Shown here piece by piece: positions 45,320 through 54,743 of a stretch of 64,000 bases of DNA. Under the pieces are notes generated by a model. The model did not search any database. It was not told where the DNA came from and saw nothing but the letters and a program-made list of their open reading frames with translations. The stretch covers positions 930,001-994,000 of the forward strand of contig NZ_AP025172.1 of assembly GCF_003402535.2 (NCBI RefSeq), given 5' to 3'. The DNA comes from Cupriavidus sp. P-10 (lineage in GTDB: Bacteria > Pseudomonadota > Gammaproteobacteria > Burkholderiales > Burkholderiaceae). The position numbers and the translations under genes were made by a program. The first letter of the stretch is position 1, and each line of letters starts with the position of its first letter.

Positions 45320-46411
45320 TCAGGTGTCAGCCAGTTGGCCCTCCGTTTCAGTACCGCCACTTGCTCGCCTGTGTCGTTTCTGGCCAGTCCCACTCACGGG
45401 TTGCAGCCCGTCCTCTTCGAGCCTGGCCTTGAGAAAGGCATCGGCGTGATCCAGCCAGCTCCGTACCTCGCCTTCCGGTGTGTTCAGCAAGCGCGCAATG
45501 TTGCGCACTGGAACGTCGTCCACGCGTGCGAGCAACACAGTTCGACGCCACTGGTTAGGCAGCTGCGACAGCAATTCGCCGACGATCTCGTGCAATTCGT
45601 TCTGGGCGGCTACCACGTCCGGGCTAATGGCAGCGTCAGGCACCACATCTTCCATCCGCAGCAACTCATCCGGTTGCCAGTACTCGAATACCGCGTCATC
45701 AATATCATCATGAGAGCGTGCCGGCACAACCGTGGCCTTGGCCTCGAGCGAAACCCAGCGGCCTTCTTCGCTGCGCCGCCGCGCAACCTCAGCTTCCAGC
45801 ACGGCCAGCGCGAGCCCTTGCAGTTCATCCTCGCTCAGTACCACCTGCGGGGCCTGGTTCAGTCGCTCGAGGGCGCGAGTCAGTACCTCGTCGACCACAT
45901 CGTCCAGCGCCGGATCCGTTTCTGCCAAGTCGCCGCGCGCCCGCAGATAGGACAGTTCGCGCTGCGCGAAGCGTTGCAGCGGCGACAGCAGTGCCCGAAC
46001 CTGTTCGTCGAAACGTGCCGATTCCGACGGGGTCGCCGCCGCGGTGGCGGCCTTCAGTCGTCGCAGCCCCTCACGGCGCTGCTTGCGCCGCCAAGTATCC
46101 TCCCTGCGCAGGCGTGCGAGGTGGCGCTCGATCTGGCGCTCGAGGTCGGCGAACGACGCCCTCAGCGCGCTTCGGATCGACTTCCCGTCTTCTGTGCTGA
46201 CTAACGTGCCACGCGGCAGCGCCAAGCGCAGCCTGACATGATAGGAGGGGTGGGCGGCGTCCATCGCGAGATCGGCGCGCAGCAGCACCCGTTCTGCCAA
46301 AAACCGTTTGAGATGACGCTTGAGATAGTGCGCGGCAGACTCGGTGAGCATTTGCTCGCACTGCGCGTGCGAGGCCTCGGTGATGTTTTGGTATCTTACC
46401 AGCAGTTTCAC
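45320..46411 (-). CDS. HPF/RaiA-like domain fused to a sigma-70-region-4-like domain
   Basis: A 363-residue two-part protein. The N-terminus (MKLLVRYQNITEASHAQCEQ, then RHLKRFLAERVLLRADLAMD, then VRLRLALPRGTLVSTEDGKS, then RSALRASFADLERQIERHLA) fits the ribosome hibernation factor HPF/RaiA (S30AE) fold. A helical middle leads to a region-4-like helix-turn-helix: IVGELLSQLPNQWRRTVLLA, then RVDDVPVRNIARLLNTPEGE, then VRSWLDHADAFLKARLEEDG. The sequence suggests a regulator joining ribosome state to transcription; this combination is unusual. Both domain calls are by pattern and would need profile confirmation. Confidence 0.72.
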   Translation of the reverse strand: MKLLVRYQNITEASHAQCEQMLTESAAHYLKRHLKRFLAERVLLRADLAMDAAHPSYHVRLRLALPRGTLVSTEDGKSIRSALRASFADLERQIERHLARLRREDTWRRKQRREGLRRLKAATAAATPSESARFDEQVRALLSPLQRFAQRELSYLRARGDLAETDPALDDVVDEVLTRALERLNQAPQVVLSEDELQGLALAVLEAEVARRRSEEGRWVSLEAKATVVPARSHDDIDDAVFEYWQPDELLRMEDVVPDAAISPDVVAAQNELHEIVGELLSQLPNQWRRTVLLARVDDVPVRNIARLLNTPEGEVRSWLDHADAFLKARLEEDGLQPVSGTGQKRHRRASGGTETEGQLADT

Positions 46412-46811
46412 GACATCCCCGCAAAGTGTTTGCAGCCAAGTGGTCGCGTGTCGGGTGCCCTGGCCGGCTAACGCCCTCTGCTGAACGCAGTCGGCTGCAA
46501 TTGCCTATCGCGCCTCGGGGCGATGGCAGCCAACATCCAACTTCTCTCCACGAAAGGCCTCCGCAGGCGTGAGCCTCGCCTTCACGCTTGCGGCCACATT
46601 CCCCCACGGGCCAAGTTGCTGTGGGCTGAAGTCGTCCGCTTCGGCTTGCCTGAGCCAAAGAACCAAGGGCAACAAGGATATACCTTTTGCGTGCTCCACC
46701 TGGCACCATGGCGTTCAACCAAAACTTGGGAATCGGTCCTGCCTTGGCAAGTTGGTGTGCCGGTTCAGGCGCGCCCAACCAATCCGACCCCCAACGCACA
46801 ATGCACGGCCG
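46412..46811. other. Region without a recognisable gene
   Basis: The 400 bases upstream of the HPF-sigma fusion contain only short open frames without similarity. They should include the promoter of that minus-strand gene. No clear consensus is seen. Confidence 0.4.
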
Positions 46812-47090
46812 TTACAGGGCGAAACGGAAATGCCCACTGTGCAGCACGATGTTGCGTGATCCAGTCAAGTCGAATAGGGTGCGTGCGACGCTTTCAATAT
46901 CATCGCGGTGTCCCTTTAGGGCCTGTACCAGATCCTCTGGCCGATGCGAGCGCGCCCCAAAGTGATCCTCAAGCGCCTCCGCGGTAATGGCATAGCATGC
47001 GGGCGTTCCGTCCACGCGAGCGGCGCATTCGAGGCTCAAGTCGGCGGCACGGAAGCGCGGTTCGGTGCGAGGAAAGTCAATCTGTTGCAT
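46812..47090 (-). CDS. DUF1488-family protein
   Basis: A 92-residue protein, MQQIDFPRTEPRFRAADLSL, with the family features CAARVDGTPACYAITAEALE, DHFGARSHRPEDLVQALKG and a long helix ending in the beta strand NIVLHSGHFRFAL. DUF1488 proteins have unknown function and are often found in stress-related or plasmid regions of Burkholderiales. A small stress role is inferred from context. Confidence 0.78.
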   Translation of the reverse strand: MQQIDFPRTEPRFRAADLSLECAARVDGTPACYAITAEALEDHFGARSHRPEDLVQALKGHRDDIESVARTLFDLTGSRNIVLHSGHFRFAL

Positions 47091-47342
47091 TGCGATAGCC
47101 AGGAGAGAAACCGAGGTTGCCAGCGAACACCGTCGCCACGCCGATTTGTTGCCAGTGTAGGCAGATTCCGATGGAAGAAAAAGTCGCGAAGCACGCGATT
47201 CGCGGCGCGGCTATCCGGTTCATCCGCGTTGCCGGCTATGCGGCCGGCGTCAGGCACCACACTCGGACTATCGTTTGCGTTAACGGCCCCATGAGCTTGG
47301 ACCGTGGAGCGAGCGTCGGGCGCGCCATGCCCGGATCGCCGG

Positions 47343-47606
47343 CTACCCTGGGCGGCCCGACGAATCGAAATCCGGCAACTCGTCGTCCAGAATTTCGAAC
47401 ACCTCTTCCGCCTTGCGTCCCGAGCTGAACTCAGGGTTGCGCAATTGAGGCTCGTCGGCACGCAACCATTCGCAGGCCCGCCGCACATCCTCAACGGTCG
47501 GCTCGATGTCCAGGATCCGTGCGATCACTTCATCGTCAACGCGACCCACAATCTCGCGGATCTCACTCGCGCTCGCCAATCGCGAATCGCTCTTGGTCGT
47601 GTGCAT
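47343..47606 (-). CDS. Unknown protein, 87 residues
   Basis: An acidic helical protein (MHTTKSDSRLASASEIREIV, then GRVDDEVIARILDIEPTVED, then EVFEILDDELPDFDSSGRPG). A GGAGAC ribosome site precedes the ATG. No domain is recognised. It is encoded in the same direction as the DUF1488 and HPF-sigma genes, so co-transcription is possible. Confidence 0.6.
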   Translation of the reverse strand: MHTTKSDSRLASASEIREIVGRVDDEVIARILDIEPTVEDVRRACEWLRADEPQLRNPEFSSGRKAEEVFEILDDELPDFDSSGRPG

Positions 47607-47706
47607 GGCGATGTCTCCTATGCGGTGGAGGCGGCGTCTTGCCGAATTCCGCCCCCCGTACGGAATGCAGGCGCCGCAGCCTGAAGCGACGTGCCTCTGA
47701 TCCGAT

Positions 47707-47994
47707 TTAAATGGTTCCCGAGGGCGGCGCCAAGGGCTTGTCCTCTTCGCCCCGGCCGGGATAGGTGGTCGCCGCCTTCACCAGCCGTTCTTGCGTGTAG
47801 GCGCCGGCGAACTGACCATCCACCAGCAGGTAGAATTTCCATGGCTGTTCACTCTCGCGCGTGGCGTTCTGGTCGAGCAGGATCGCGGTGCGGCGCACCA
47901 CCTCTTGCCAGTCTCGGCTGACGACAATGTCGTGTGCGCTCTGATTGGCGCCATCGGGACGGTAGGTGACCAGTGTGTAGGTCAGCGTGTTCAT
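47707..47994 (-). CDS. Unknown protein, 95 residues
   Basis: A small soluble protein starting MNTLTYTLVTYRPDGANQSA with an internal WKFYLLVDGQFAGAYTQERL and a Pro-rich end. The ATG at 47994 has a GAGGGAG ribosome site and is preferred over an in-frame ATG at 48057. No domain is recognised. It belongs to the minus-strand cargo genes of the transposon. Confidence 0.62.
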   Translation of the reverse strand: MNTLTYTLVTYRPDGANQSAHDIVVSRDWQEVVRRTAILLDQNATRESEQPWKFYLLVDGQFAGAYTQERLVKAATTYPGRGEEDKPLAPPSGTI

Positions 47995-48214
47995 GCTCCC
48001 TCCTCTTTGGTGCCATTGTGTTCGTCCTGCCTCCGCGAGCGTGCGGTCTGAACACAAAGCCTACCGATCCGAGGCCCCGCCCGGCTTCGCCCCTAATAGC
48101 TTAGCGCACTTGGCTGGCGACGCCAGCGCACACCCTAGCCTTTCGGCCGGCTTGACGCGCCCGGCATACCAAGAACCACGCTCCGTCAACCCGAGCCACT
48201 ACGTGGCGCGCCCC

Positions 48215-48485
48215 ATAATTCAAGGTACTCCGGACGGTAGGGCTTGGGGCAGAAATGATCGAAGCCTGCCTCCATGACTGCGCTTGGCATTTTGTCGCCG
48301 CGCCCGCCACTGAATGCGACGATCACGGCTTGCTGTGCCCAGGGTTGTGCACGCAGGCGCCGTCGTAGTTGGTGACGTCGAGCAGGTAGGCCGGTAAGCG
48401 CCGTCCCTGCTGCAAAGCGCTCCAATCTATCCATGGCGCCAGCGTTGTTCGGCGCATGGGGTACCACCACCGTAGCGACTGGCAT
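48215..48485 (-). pseudogene. Degenerate response-regulator receiver domain
   Basis: Pieces of a receiver domain occur in two frames: LLDVTNYDG in one frame, corresponding to the phospho-acceptor region, and RRLRAQPWAQQAVIVAFSGG with VMEAGFDHFCPKPYRPEYLE in the other, matching the conserved Lys loop and helix 5. At least one frameshift separates them. It may be the decayed partner of the sensor kinase at 43846. Confidence 0.5.
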
Positions 48486-48525
48486 AGTGCGTGGCCATTG
48501 ATGCGATCGGAGCACTTATAGCGAC

Positions 48526-51489
48526 TCAGCGCTCCGGCAGCCGTAACGGCCGGAACTTCCCTGCCTGTAGCTTGTTGCTTTGGCGCCACACGTAATCGCC
48601 GGTCAGGTTAATGTGTTCCCATCCCAGCGGGGACAGGTAAGAAAACAAGGCTGGATCGATTGGCATGCCACGGCCCATCAGTGCCTGCACAGCACGTTCG
48701 AGATAGACGGTGTTCCACAGCACGATTGCCGCCGTGACCAGGTTCAGCCCACTGGCGCGGTAGCGTTGCTGCTCGAAGCTGCGGTCGCGAATTTCGCCAA
48801 GACGGTAGAAGAAGACGGATCGCGCCAGCGCGTTGCGGGCCTCGCCCTTGTTGAGGCCCGCATGGGTGCGACGGCGCAATTGCAGGTCCTGTAACCAGTC
48901 CAGCGTGAACAATGTCCGCTCGATGCGGCCTAGCTCGCGAAGCGCCACTGCGAGGCCATTTTGTCGTGGGTAGCTGCCGAGCTTTCGCAACATCAATGAG
49001 GCGGTCACCGTGCCCTGGCGGATCGACGTGGCCAGGCGCAGGATTTCATCCCAGTGTGACCGGATCAGCTTCTCCTTGTAGGCGCTACCGATCATCGGAG
49101 CCAACGCCGGATAGTCGTCTGGGCTGCCGGGGATGTACAGCTTCGTGTCTGCGAGATCGCGGATCCGGGGCGCGAACCGGAACCCGAGCAGATGCATCAG
49201 GGCGAAGACGTGATCGGTGAAGCCGTTGGTATCCGTGTAGTGCTCCTGGATCCGCAGATCGGACTCATGGTACAGCAGGCCGTCGAGCACGTAGGTCGAA
49301 TCACGGATGCCGACGTTGACCAGCTTGGAGTGATACGGCGCGTACTGATCCGAGATATGCGTGTAGATCATCCGGCCGGGTTCAGAGCCGTACTTCGGAT
49401 TGACGTGCCCAGTGCTCTCGGCTCGGCCGCCGGCCTTGAAGCGCTGACCGTCTGACGACGACGTGGTGCCGTCCCCCCAATGCGCAGCGAACCCATGGGC
49501 CGACTGTGCATTGACGAGATCGGCCAGGCCCTGAGTATAGGTTTCGTCCCGAATATGCCACGCCTGCAGCCAGGACAGCTTGGCGTAGGTAGTGCCCGGG
49601 CAGGATTCCGCCATTTTGGTCAGACCGAGATTGATGGCGTCGGCAAGCACAGTCGTGAGCAACAGCGTCTTGTCGGCGGCCGGCTCGCCCGTCTTCAGGT
49701 GCGTGAAATGGCGGGTGAATCCGGTCCAACCGTCGACTTCCAGCAGCAGTTCCGTGATCTTGACGCGCGGTAGCATCAGCGCGGCCTGGTCGATCAAGGT
49801 CTGCGCCTCCATTGGAACGGCGGCGTCGAGCGGCGAGATCTTCAGGCCGGACTGGGTGATGATCGCGTCCGGCAGCTTGTTCGCGGTGGCTAGCCGATTG
49901 ACGGTGGCCAGTTTCAGTTCCAGCAATCGGCGTCGCTCATCCAAGTAGCAGTCGCAATCAGTGGCGATCGGCAGCGGCAGCAGGCGACTCTGTCGGAGCG
50001 CGACGAACTTCTCGGCGGGCAACAGGTACGTCTCGAAATCCTTGAATTGCCGCGAGCCCTGCACCCAGATGTCGCCGGAACGCAAGCGGTTTCGGAGTTC
50101 CACCAGCGCGCACAACTCATAGTAGCGACGGTCGATGCCGTTCTTGGCGCGTACCAGCGGCTCCCAGCGCTTCTTGATGAAAGACGTGGGCGCATCGGCC
50201 GGGACTTTGCGCGCATCGTTGACATTCATCTTTCGGATGGTGTCAATGGCGGCCAGCAGATCCTTGGCGGCCGGCGCGGCGCGCAGCTTCAGGATCTCAA
50301 GGAATTCGGGCACGTAACGTCGCAGCGTCGAGAAATGGTCGCCAACCAGATGCAGGAAGTCAAACGCCTCAGGTTGGGCGAGCTGCTCGGCTTCGGTGAC
50401 GCTCTTGGTGAAGACCTGCCAGGGCATCACCGCTTCAATCGCCTCGAAGGGATCGCCGCCGCGCTCCTTCGCCTCCAGGATGGCCCGCCCGATTCTCGAG
50501 TACTGCCGGATCTTGTCATTGATCGACTTGCCGGACAGATGAAATTCCTCGCGGTGCTTCTTCTTCGCCAGATTGAACAGACGCCCCAAGATACGGTCGT
50601 GTAGATCGACGATTTCGTCGGTCACCGTGGCGCAGGCCTCGACCACGATCGCGGTCAGCGTCGCGTGCCGGCGCTGCGGCTCGAACTTGGCGAGATCATG
50701 GGGCGTCATCTGACCGCCCTCGCGGGCGATCTTGAGCAGCCGGTTCTGGTGAACCAGTCGGTCGATCCCCTCCGGCAAGCCGACGGCCCGCAACCTCTTC
50801 AGGCGATCGATATGCTGCAACATCTGGCGGGAGCTGGCCTTGCCCGGCGGCAGCCGCAGCCAGGCGAGCCAGGTCAGGCGCCCATCCGGTCGGCGCTGCA
50901 GGAGATGATCGAGCTGTCGCCGGTGGTGTTCCGTGAGCGGCTCGGTCAGTATCTGGTAGATGCGGCGGGTCGCGCGCGTGACGGCCTCCGCGCAAATGCG
51001 CTCGATCACGTTCATGCCCGGCAGCAGCAGCGACTGCTGGCGCAGGAAATCGATCAACGCCGTGGCGAGGATGATGCCCTTGTCGGTTTGCTGCGCCAGC
51101 TCCGACAGCGACTGGACGGCGGCGCGGTAGTCGGCCATGGTGAACGGGCGCATGCGAAGCACGGTCCGCAGCTCCGCCTGGTGCTCCCTTCGGGTCTGAT
51201 CGCGCCGCCCGTAGTCCGTCCAATGCGTCGGCGCAAGACGCAGTTGCTGCGCAACCCACTGCAACAATGCCTGCGGCGGTTCCTCGCCGGCGGCCAACAG
51301 GATGCCGGGATGGCGCATGTAACAGAGCTGGACGGCGAACCCCAGTCGGTTGGCGGCGCCACGGCATTGCCGGATCAGCGCATGATCCGACTCGTTGAAC
51401 GTGTAATGACGGATGAGTTCGTCTTCGCTGTCAGGAAACGCGAGCAGGCTCTCCCGCTCGGAGGTGGAAAGGACAGTGCGGCGTGGCAT
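48526..51489 (-). CDS. tnpA: Tn3-family transposase TnpA
   Basis: A 987-residue DDE transposase of the Tn3 family, full length. Motifs include [20 protein letters not shown] (after [20 protein letters not shown]), the second catalytic region [20 protein letters not shown], and the C-terminal [20 protein letters not shown] with [12 protein letters not shown]. The first catalytic Asp is in [11 protein letters not shown]. It acts on the 39-bp ends at 35805 and 53410. It is divergent from the recombinase gene, with 153 bases between. Confidence 0.95.
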   Translation of the reverse strand: MPRRTVLSTSERESLLAFPDSEDELIRHYTFNESDHALIRQCRGAANRLGFAVQLCYMRHPGILLAAGEEPPQALLQWVAQQLRLAPTHWTDYGRRDQTRREHQAELRTVLRMRPFTMADYRAAVQSLSELAQQTDKGIILATALIDFLRQQSLLLPGMNVIERICAEAVTRATRRIYQILTEPLTEHHRRQLDHLLQRRPDGRLTWLAWLRLPPGKASSRQMLQHIDRLKRLRAVGLPEGIDRLVHQNRLLKIAREGGQMTPHDLAKFEPQRRHATLTAIVVEACATVTDEIVDLHDRILGRLFNLAKKKHREEFHLSGKSINDKIRQYSRIGRAILEAKERGGDPFEAIEAVMPWQVFTKSVTEAEQLAQPEAFDFLHLVGDHFSTLRRYVPEFLEILKLRAAPAAKDLLAAIDTIRKMNVNDARKVPADAPTSFIKKRWEPLVRAKNGIDRRYYELCALVELRNRLRSGDIWVQGSRQFKDFETYLLPAEKFVALRQSRLLPLPIATDCDCYLDERRRLLELKLATVNRLATANKLPDAIITQSGLKISPLDAAVPMEAQTLIDQAALMLPRVKITELLLEVDGWTGFTRHFTHLKTGEPAADKTLLLTTVLADAINLGLTKMAESCPGTTYAKLSWLQAWHIRDETYTQGLADLVNAQSAHGFAAHWGDGTTSSSDGQRFKAGGRAESTGHVNPKYGSEPGRMIYTHISDQYAPYHSKLVNVGIRDSTYVLDGLLYHESDLRIQEHYTDTNGFTDHVFALMHLLGFRFAPRIRDLADTKLYIPGSPDDYPALAPMIGSAYKEKLIRSHWDEILRLATSIRQGTVTASLMLRKLGSYPRQNGLAVALRELGRIERTLFTLDWLQDLQLRRRTHAGLNKGEARNALARSVFFYRLGEIRDRSFEQQRYRASGLNLVTAAIVLWNTVYLERAVQALMGRGMPIDPALFSYLSPLGWEHINLTGDYVWRQSNKLQAGKFRPLRLPER

Positions 51490-51642
51490 GCCAGTGGTTC
51501 ACAATGCGTCGGAATCCGCGGTGCCGGGGCACGACACCGGTTTCCGAGGGCGGGTTTCGGCCAAAAAATCAGCAGTCTATACGATCTATTCAGATAATCC
51601 TTCTTATCGTAATGGATCGGTTTACGGCCTAAACTGGCAGGC
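51490..51642. promoter_or_regulatory. Putative resolution site and promoters between tnpA and recombinase
   Basis: The 153-base divergent gap is more AT-rich than its surroundings. TACGAT at 51580-51585 and ATCGTA at 51606-51611 form an inverted pair 20 bases apart, a possible core for the tyrosine recombinase. The location between tnpA and the resolvase is where Tn3-family resolution sites lie. Confidence 0.45.
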
Positions 51643-53346
51643 ATGAAAACGCGCCAGACCCCGCCCCCCATCCCCAGCGTCGCCGAATCCCCCGACTTCC
51701 CCGATGAGGCTGCGCTTGCCGCGCTGCGCGCGTGGTACGCGGGCCTTTCGTCCCGCGCCGCGGTGGAGCGCTATCTGCCCCATGCCAAGGCGCCGGGCCA
51801 GTCGGCGCGCGGCATCCTTGGCCGAATCCGCCGACAGCTGATCGCGTTCGCGCAGCATCGCCAGCGTGCCGACCTGGCCGAACTGTTTCGGCGTCCCGTC
51901 AGCGAACGGCCGCAGTGCGCCAGTGCTGTGGGCCATGCGATCGAGGTCCTGCGTTCCCTTCCAGCCCCGCAGCCTCAGGTCACGGACGACATTGGGCTTT
52001 GGCTGGCACCCCGGGCCGTTCGCGCCCTGCGCGCCCACGGCATCCAGACGCTGGCGGACCTGACCGTGCGGGTGCCGCGCCGACGCCGCTGGTGGAGCGC
52101 GATCCCAGACCTGGGGCAGGCCAGCGCACGGCACATCGAGGACTTCTTTCGCGCGCACCCGCAACTGACCGAGCGGGCGCGCGCGCTGATCGTCACCACG
52201 TCGCCGAGTGCGGTGGTGCCGTGGGAGCGGCTGCATCTGCCGCACGAGGTGGACGGCTCGCGGGGCAGTTTCCGGGCGCCGCGGCAGGCCTGCACGCTCG
52301 ACGCGTCCAACGACTACGAGGCGGTGCAGGCCTGGCTCGCCTTACATGAGGCCCCCACCACGCAACGCGCCTACCGGAAGGAAGCCGAGCGGCTGATCCT
52401 GTGGGCGATTGTCGAACGCGGTCGGGCGCTGTCGTCGCTGACGACGGAAGACGCCATCGCCTATCGCGCTTTCCTGCGGCGGCCGACCCCGCGCGAGCGG
52501 TGGGTCGGGCCACCGCGAGCACGCAGCGCCCCCGATTGGCGGCCGTTTGCACGAGCGCTTTCGGCCCGCTCCACAGCGTACGCGTTATCGGTGCTGGGCG
52601 CCTTGTTCCGCTGGCTGATCGAGCAACGCTACGTATTGGCCAATCCGTTTGCCGGGATCAAGGTACGTGGCCGCACTCGCGTCGCCGCCCTCGATACCTC
52701 CAGAGGATTTACCGAGGGCGAATGGCTGCTGGTGCGTACCATTGCCGACGGCCTGGAATGGTCCTACGGCTGGGATGCCTCCGCAGCCCAGCGCCTGCGC
52801 TTTATCCTGGATTTCGCTTATGCCACCGGCTTGCGCGCCAGCGAACTGGTCGGCGCGGCCCTGGGGGACATCCATGTGGATGAACACCACGACCACTGGC
52901 TGCACCTGATCGGCAAGGGGAGTCGGCCAGGGAAAGTGGCGCTACCGCCACTGGCACGCTCGGCGCTCGACCAGTACCTGGTGCAACGGGGGCTGCCGGT
53001 GACGCCGGCCCGTTGGGATCCCAAGACGCCGCTCCTCGCCAGCCTGGAGCAGGATAGCGCGGCCAGCATTACCGGGACCCGCCTCTGGCACGTGATGCGG
53101 CGCTTCTTTGGTCAGGCCGCCGATGTGATTGCACCAGACAACCCAACAGTGGCCGAGAAGCTGCGCCGAGCTAGCCCGCACTGGATGCGCCATACCCATG
53201 CCACACACGCTCTGGCCCGCGGCGCGGAATTGACCAGCGTGCGCGACAACCTTCGTCACGCTTCGGTGGCGACCACCTCAATCTACCTGCAAAGCGACGA
53301 GGTCAAGCGGGCACGCCAGATGAATCAGGCCTTCGCCGCTCGATAA
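51643..53346 (+). CDS. Tyrosine recombinase of the Tn3-family transposon
   Basis: A 567-residue site-specific recombinase. An N-terminal module (PDEAALAALRAWYAGLSSRA, then IPDLGQASARHIEDFFRAHP) of the type often annotated DUF3701 precedes the core-binding and catalytic domains. Catalytic motifs are YATGLRASELVGAALGDIHV, PHWMRHTHATHALARG and LRHASVATTSIYLQS. It probably resolves cointegrates in place of the usual serine resolvase, as in other Tn3 relatives with tyrosine enzymes. Confidence 0.9.
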   Translation: MKTRQTPPPIPSVAESPDFPDEAALAALRAWYAGLSSRAAVERYLPHAKAPGQSARGILGRIRRQLIAFAQHRQRADLAELFRRPVSERPQCASAVGHAIEVLRSLPAPQPQVTDDIGLWLAPRAVRALRAHGIQTLADLTVRVPRRRRWWSAIPDLGQASARHIEDFFRAHPQLTERARALIVTTSPSAVVPWERLHLPHEVDGSRGSFRAPRQACTLDASNDYEAVQAWLALHEAPTTQRAYRKEAERLILWAIVERGRALSSLTTEDAIAYRAFLRRPTPRERWVGPPRARSAPDWRPFARALSARSTAYALSVLGALFRWLIEQRYVLANPFAGIKVRGRTRVAALDTSRGFTEGEWLLVRTIADGLEWSYGWDASAAQRLRFILDFAYATGLRASELVGAALGDIHVDEHHDHWLHLIGKGSRPGKVALPPLARSALDQYLVQRGLPVTPARWDPKTPLLASLEQDSAASITGTRLWHVMRRFFGQAADVIAPDNPTVAEKLRRASPHWMRHTHATHALARGAELTSVRDNLRHASVATTSIYLQSDEVKRARQMNQAFAAR

Positions 53347-53371
53347 CCGGCGCTCGGCCAGGCCTCCCGTG

Positions 53372-53410
53372 GCTTAGCGTGCAATATTTTCCGTTTTCTG
53401 AAGCGACCCC
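53372..53410 (-). repeat. Right terminal inverted repeat of the Tn3-family transposon
   Basis: Reads, as reverse complement, GGGGTCGCTTCAGAAAACGG and on to GCACGCTAAGC, with ATATTG where the left end has ATTTTG. It begins 25 bases after the recombinase stop. Confidence 0.93.
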
Positions 53411-53716
53411 AGAAACACCATCTCTCACGAGCGTGCCTCGGGGTCATCCCGCGGACCATCTCGCATGAGCAGCAGCACAACATGATTGACTCAATGCATT
53501 GACCAATCTACATCGATGCATTACATAAATGGCTACGTATTCATTTTATCGCCAGCGAAGGCCGACGGAAAGCGTTGATTGTTGTGCGACGCACCAGCCA
53601 GCGAGGGTCCGGTGATTGTTAGCGGGGAAATTATGGGCGATCAGCCGAAAAGTATTGCCCGAGGCCTGTCGGCTACCCCCAAGTGGAATGATCCGGTTCG
53701 TGAGCGAAAGCCGCTT
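53411..53716. other. Gap between the transposon and the GntR gene
   Basis: No gene is seen. The region is AT-rich around 53500-53560 and lies downstream of the convergent GntR gene. No 5-base duplication of the left transposon flank was found here. Confidence 0.4.
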
Positions 53717-54568
53717 CTATTCGGCTTCGGTCCTACCCCCTTCCGCAGCACGCCGTATCACTGTCGAAAGGTTGGCTCCGGCCAGTCTCTGCGCGGCAGT
53801 TCGGCTATCGCCAGTCCAGAAGTCCCGTTCGGCGGTGAGAATCCGCTCTTCCGTATTGCGCATGTGCTGGAAGGCGGCCTGGCGGGCGCGTGGCGGATCC
53901 TGGGTTTCGATCGCAGCGCAGATCTCCGCATGCTCGGTGCGGACATGCGCAGCCAGATCACTATGCCTGGCTTCATTGCCGCGCGTGAGACGAATGGCGT
54001 CTCTCAACGCCCGCGTCAACATGCCGAGTAGCTCGGTGTAGTGGGGATTGCCAGTGGCACGGGACACCGCAAGATGGAATGCCAGGTCTTCTTCGACGCC
54101 GTCGCCGCCCGCCCGCACTGCAGAGTCAATCTCGCGCAATGCGTTCCGGATGTCGTCCATTTGCCTATCGCTACGGCGCTCCGCAGCCAATGCGGCCATT
54201 TCCGCCTCAATCCCACGACGCAGTTCCAGGATTCGCACGACGCCCAAGGCCGGGTCGGAACCGCCACGCCCAAGGCGGAATACCTCTGCGGTCGCGGGAT
54301 TGAGCACAACCGTACCGCTCCCCTGCCGGCTTTCCACGAGGCCCTCTGACTTAAGGCGGGATATGGCTTCACGAATCACGGTGCGGCTCACGCCGTACTG
54401 CTCGGTCATGAACTTTTCCGTCGGCAGACGAGCATTGACGGGGTACAGACCGCGTCGGATCTGCCCAGCGAGATGCTCGGTGACGCGCTCGGCCAATGTG
54501 GGCTCAAAACCGCCTTTCCCCGCCGGCTGCCGCTCTGCTTCCGTCAGATTTTCAGTTGTGCTTTGCAA
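53717..54568 (-). CDS. GntR-family (FadR/FCD-type) regulator of the hydroxy-acid operon
   Basis: A 283-residue regulator. The winged helix is at about residues 24-95 (TLAERVTEHLAGQIRRGLYP, then LPTEKFMTEQYGVSRTVIRE, then AISRLKSEGLVESRQGSGTV). The FCD ligand domain follows, with the metal-binding residues in VVRILELRRGIEAEMAALAA and EEDLAFHLAVSRATGNPH. It probably represses the divergent operon starting at 54744 and is released by a hydroxy acid. The 15-bp palindrome at 54671 is its likely operator. Confidence 0.92.
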   Translation of the reverse strand: MQSTTENLTEAERQPAGKGGFEPTLAERVTEHLAGQIRRGLYPVNARLPTEKFMTEQYGVSRTVIREAISRLKSEGLVESRQGSGTVVLNPATAEVFRLGRGGSDPALGVVRILELRRGIEAEMAALAAERRSDRQMDDIRNALREIDSAVRAGGDGVEEDLAFHLAVSRATGNPHYTELLGMLTRALRDAIRLTRGNEARHSDLAAHVRTEHAEICAAIETQDPPRARQAAFQHMRNTEERILTAERDFWTGDSRTAAQRLAGANLSTVIRRAAEGGRTEAE

Positions 54569-54650
54569 AGGTAATGCTCCACTTGTCGTTGCTTCGCCGC
54601 GCGTCAGCGCTGCTCACTAATCCACATCATAGCACCGCAAACAAATTTGC

Positions 54651-54685
54651 TTGACATACTCATCATATGAATTTGTAATACAAAT
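54651..54685 (+). promoter_or_regulatory. Operon promoter with overlapping GntR/FCD operator
   Basis: TTGACA at 54651-54656, a 17-base spacer and TGTAAT at 54674-54679 form a strong sigma-70 promoter. The perfect palindrome ATTTGTAATACAAAT (54671-54685) covers the -10 box and fits the FadR-type consensus TNGTNNNACNA. Binding of the divergent GntR protein here would block transcription. Confidence 0.75.
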
Positions 54686-54743
54686 CACAAGAACACAACG
54701 ACTTCGTGCGACGGTGTCGCAAACCAACGAGGAGACTGCATCA

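Noticed and set aside
45320..46411. Ordinary sigma factor reading of the HPF fusion gene
   Set aside because: A region-2 core-binding and -10-binding segment cannot be recognised, so a plain ECF sigma factor call would overstate what the sequence shows.
50665..51597. 310-codon plus-strand frame opposite tnpA
   Set aside because: It is antisense to the Tn3 transposase and lacks a ribosome site and similarity.
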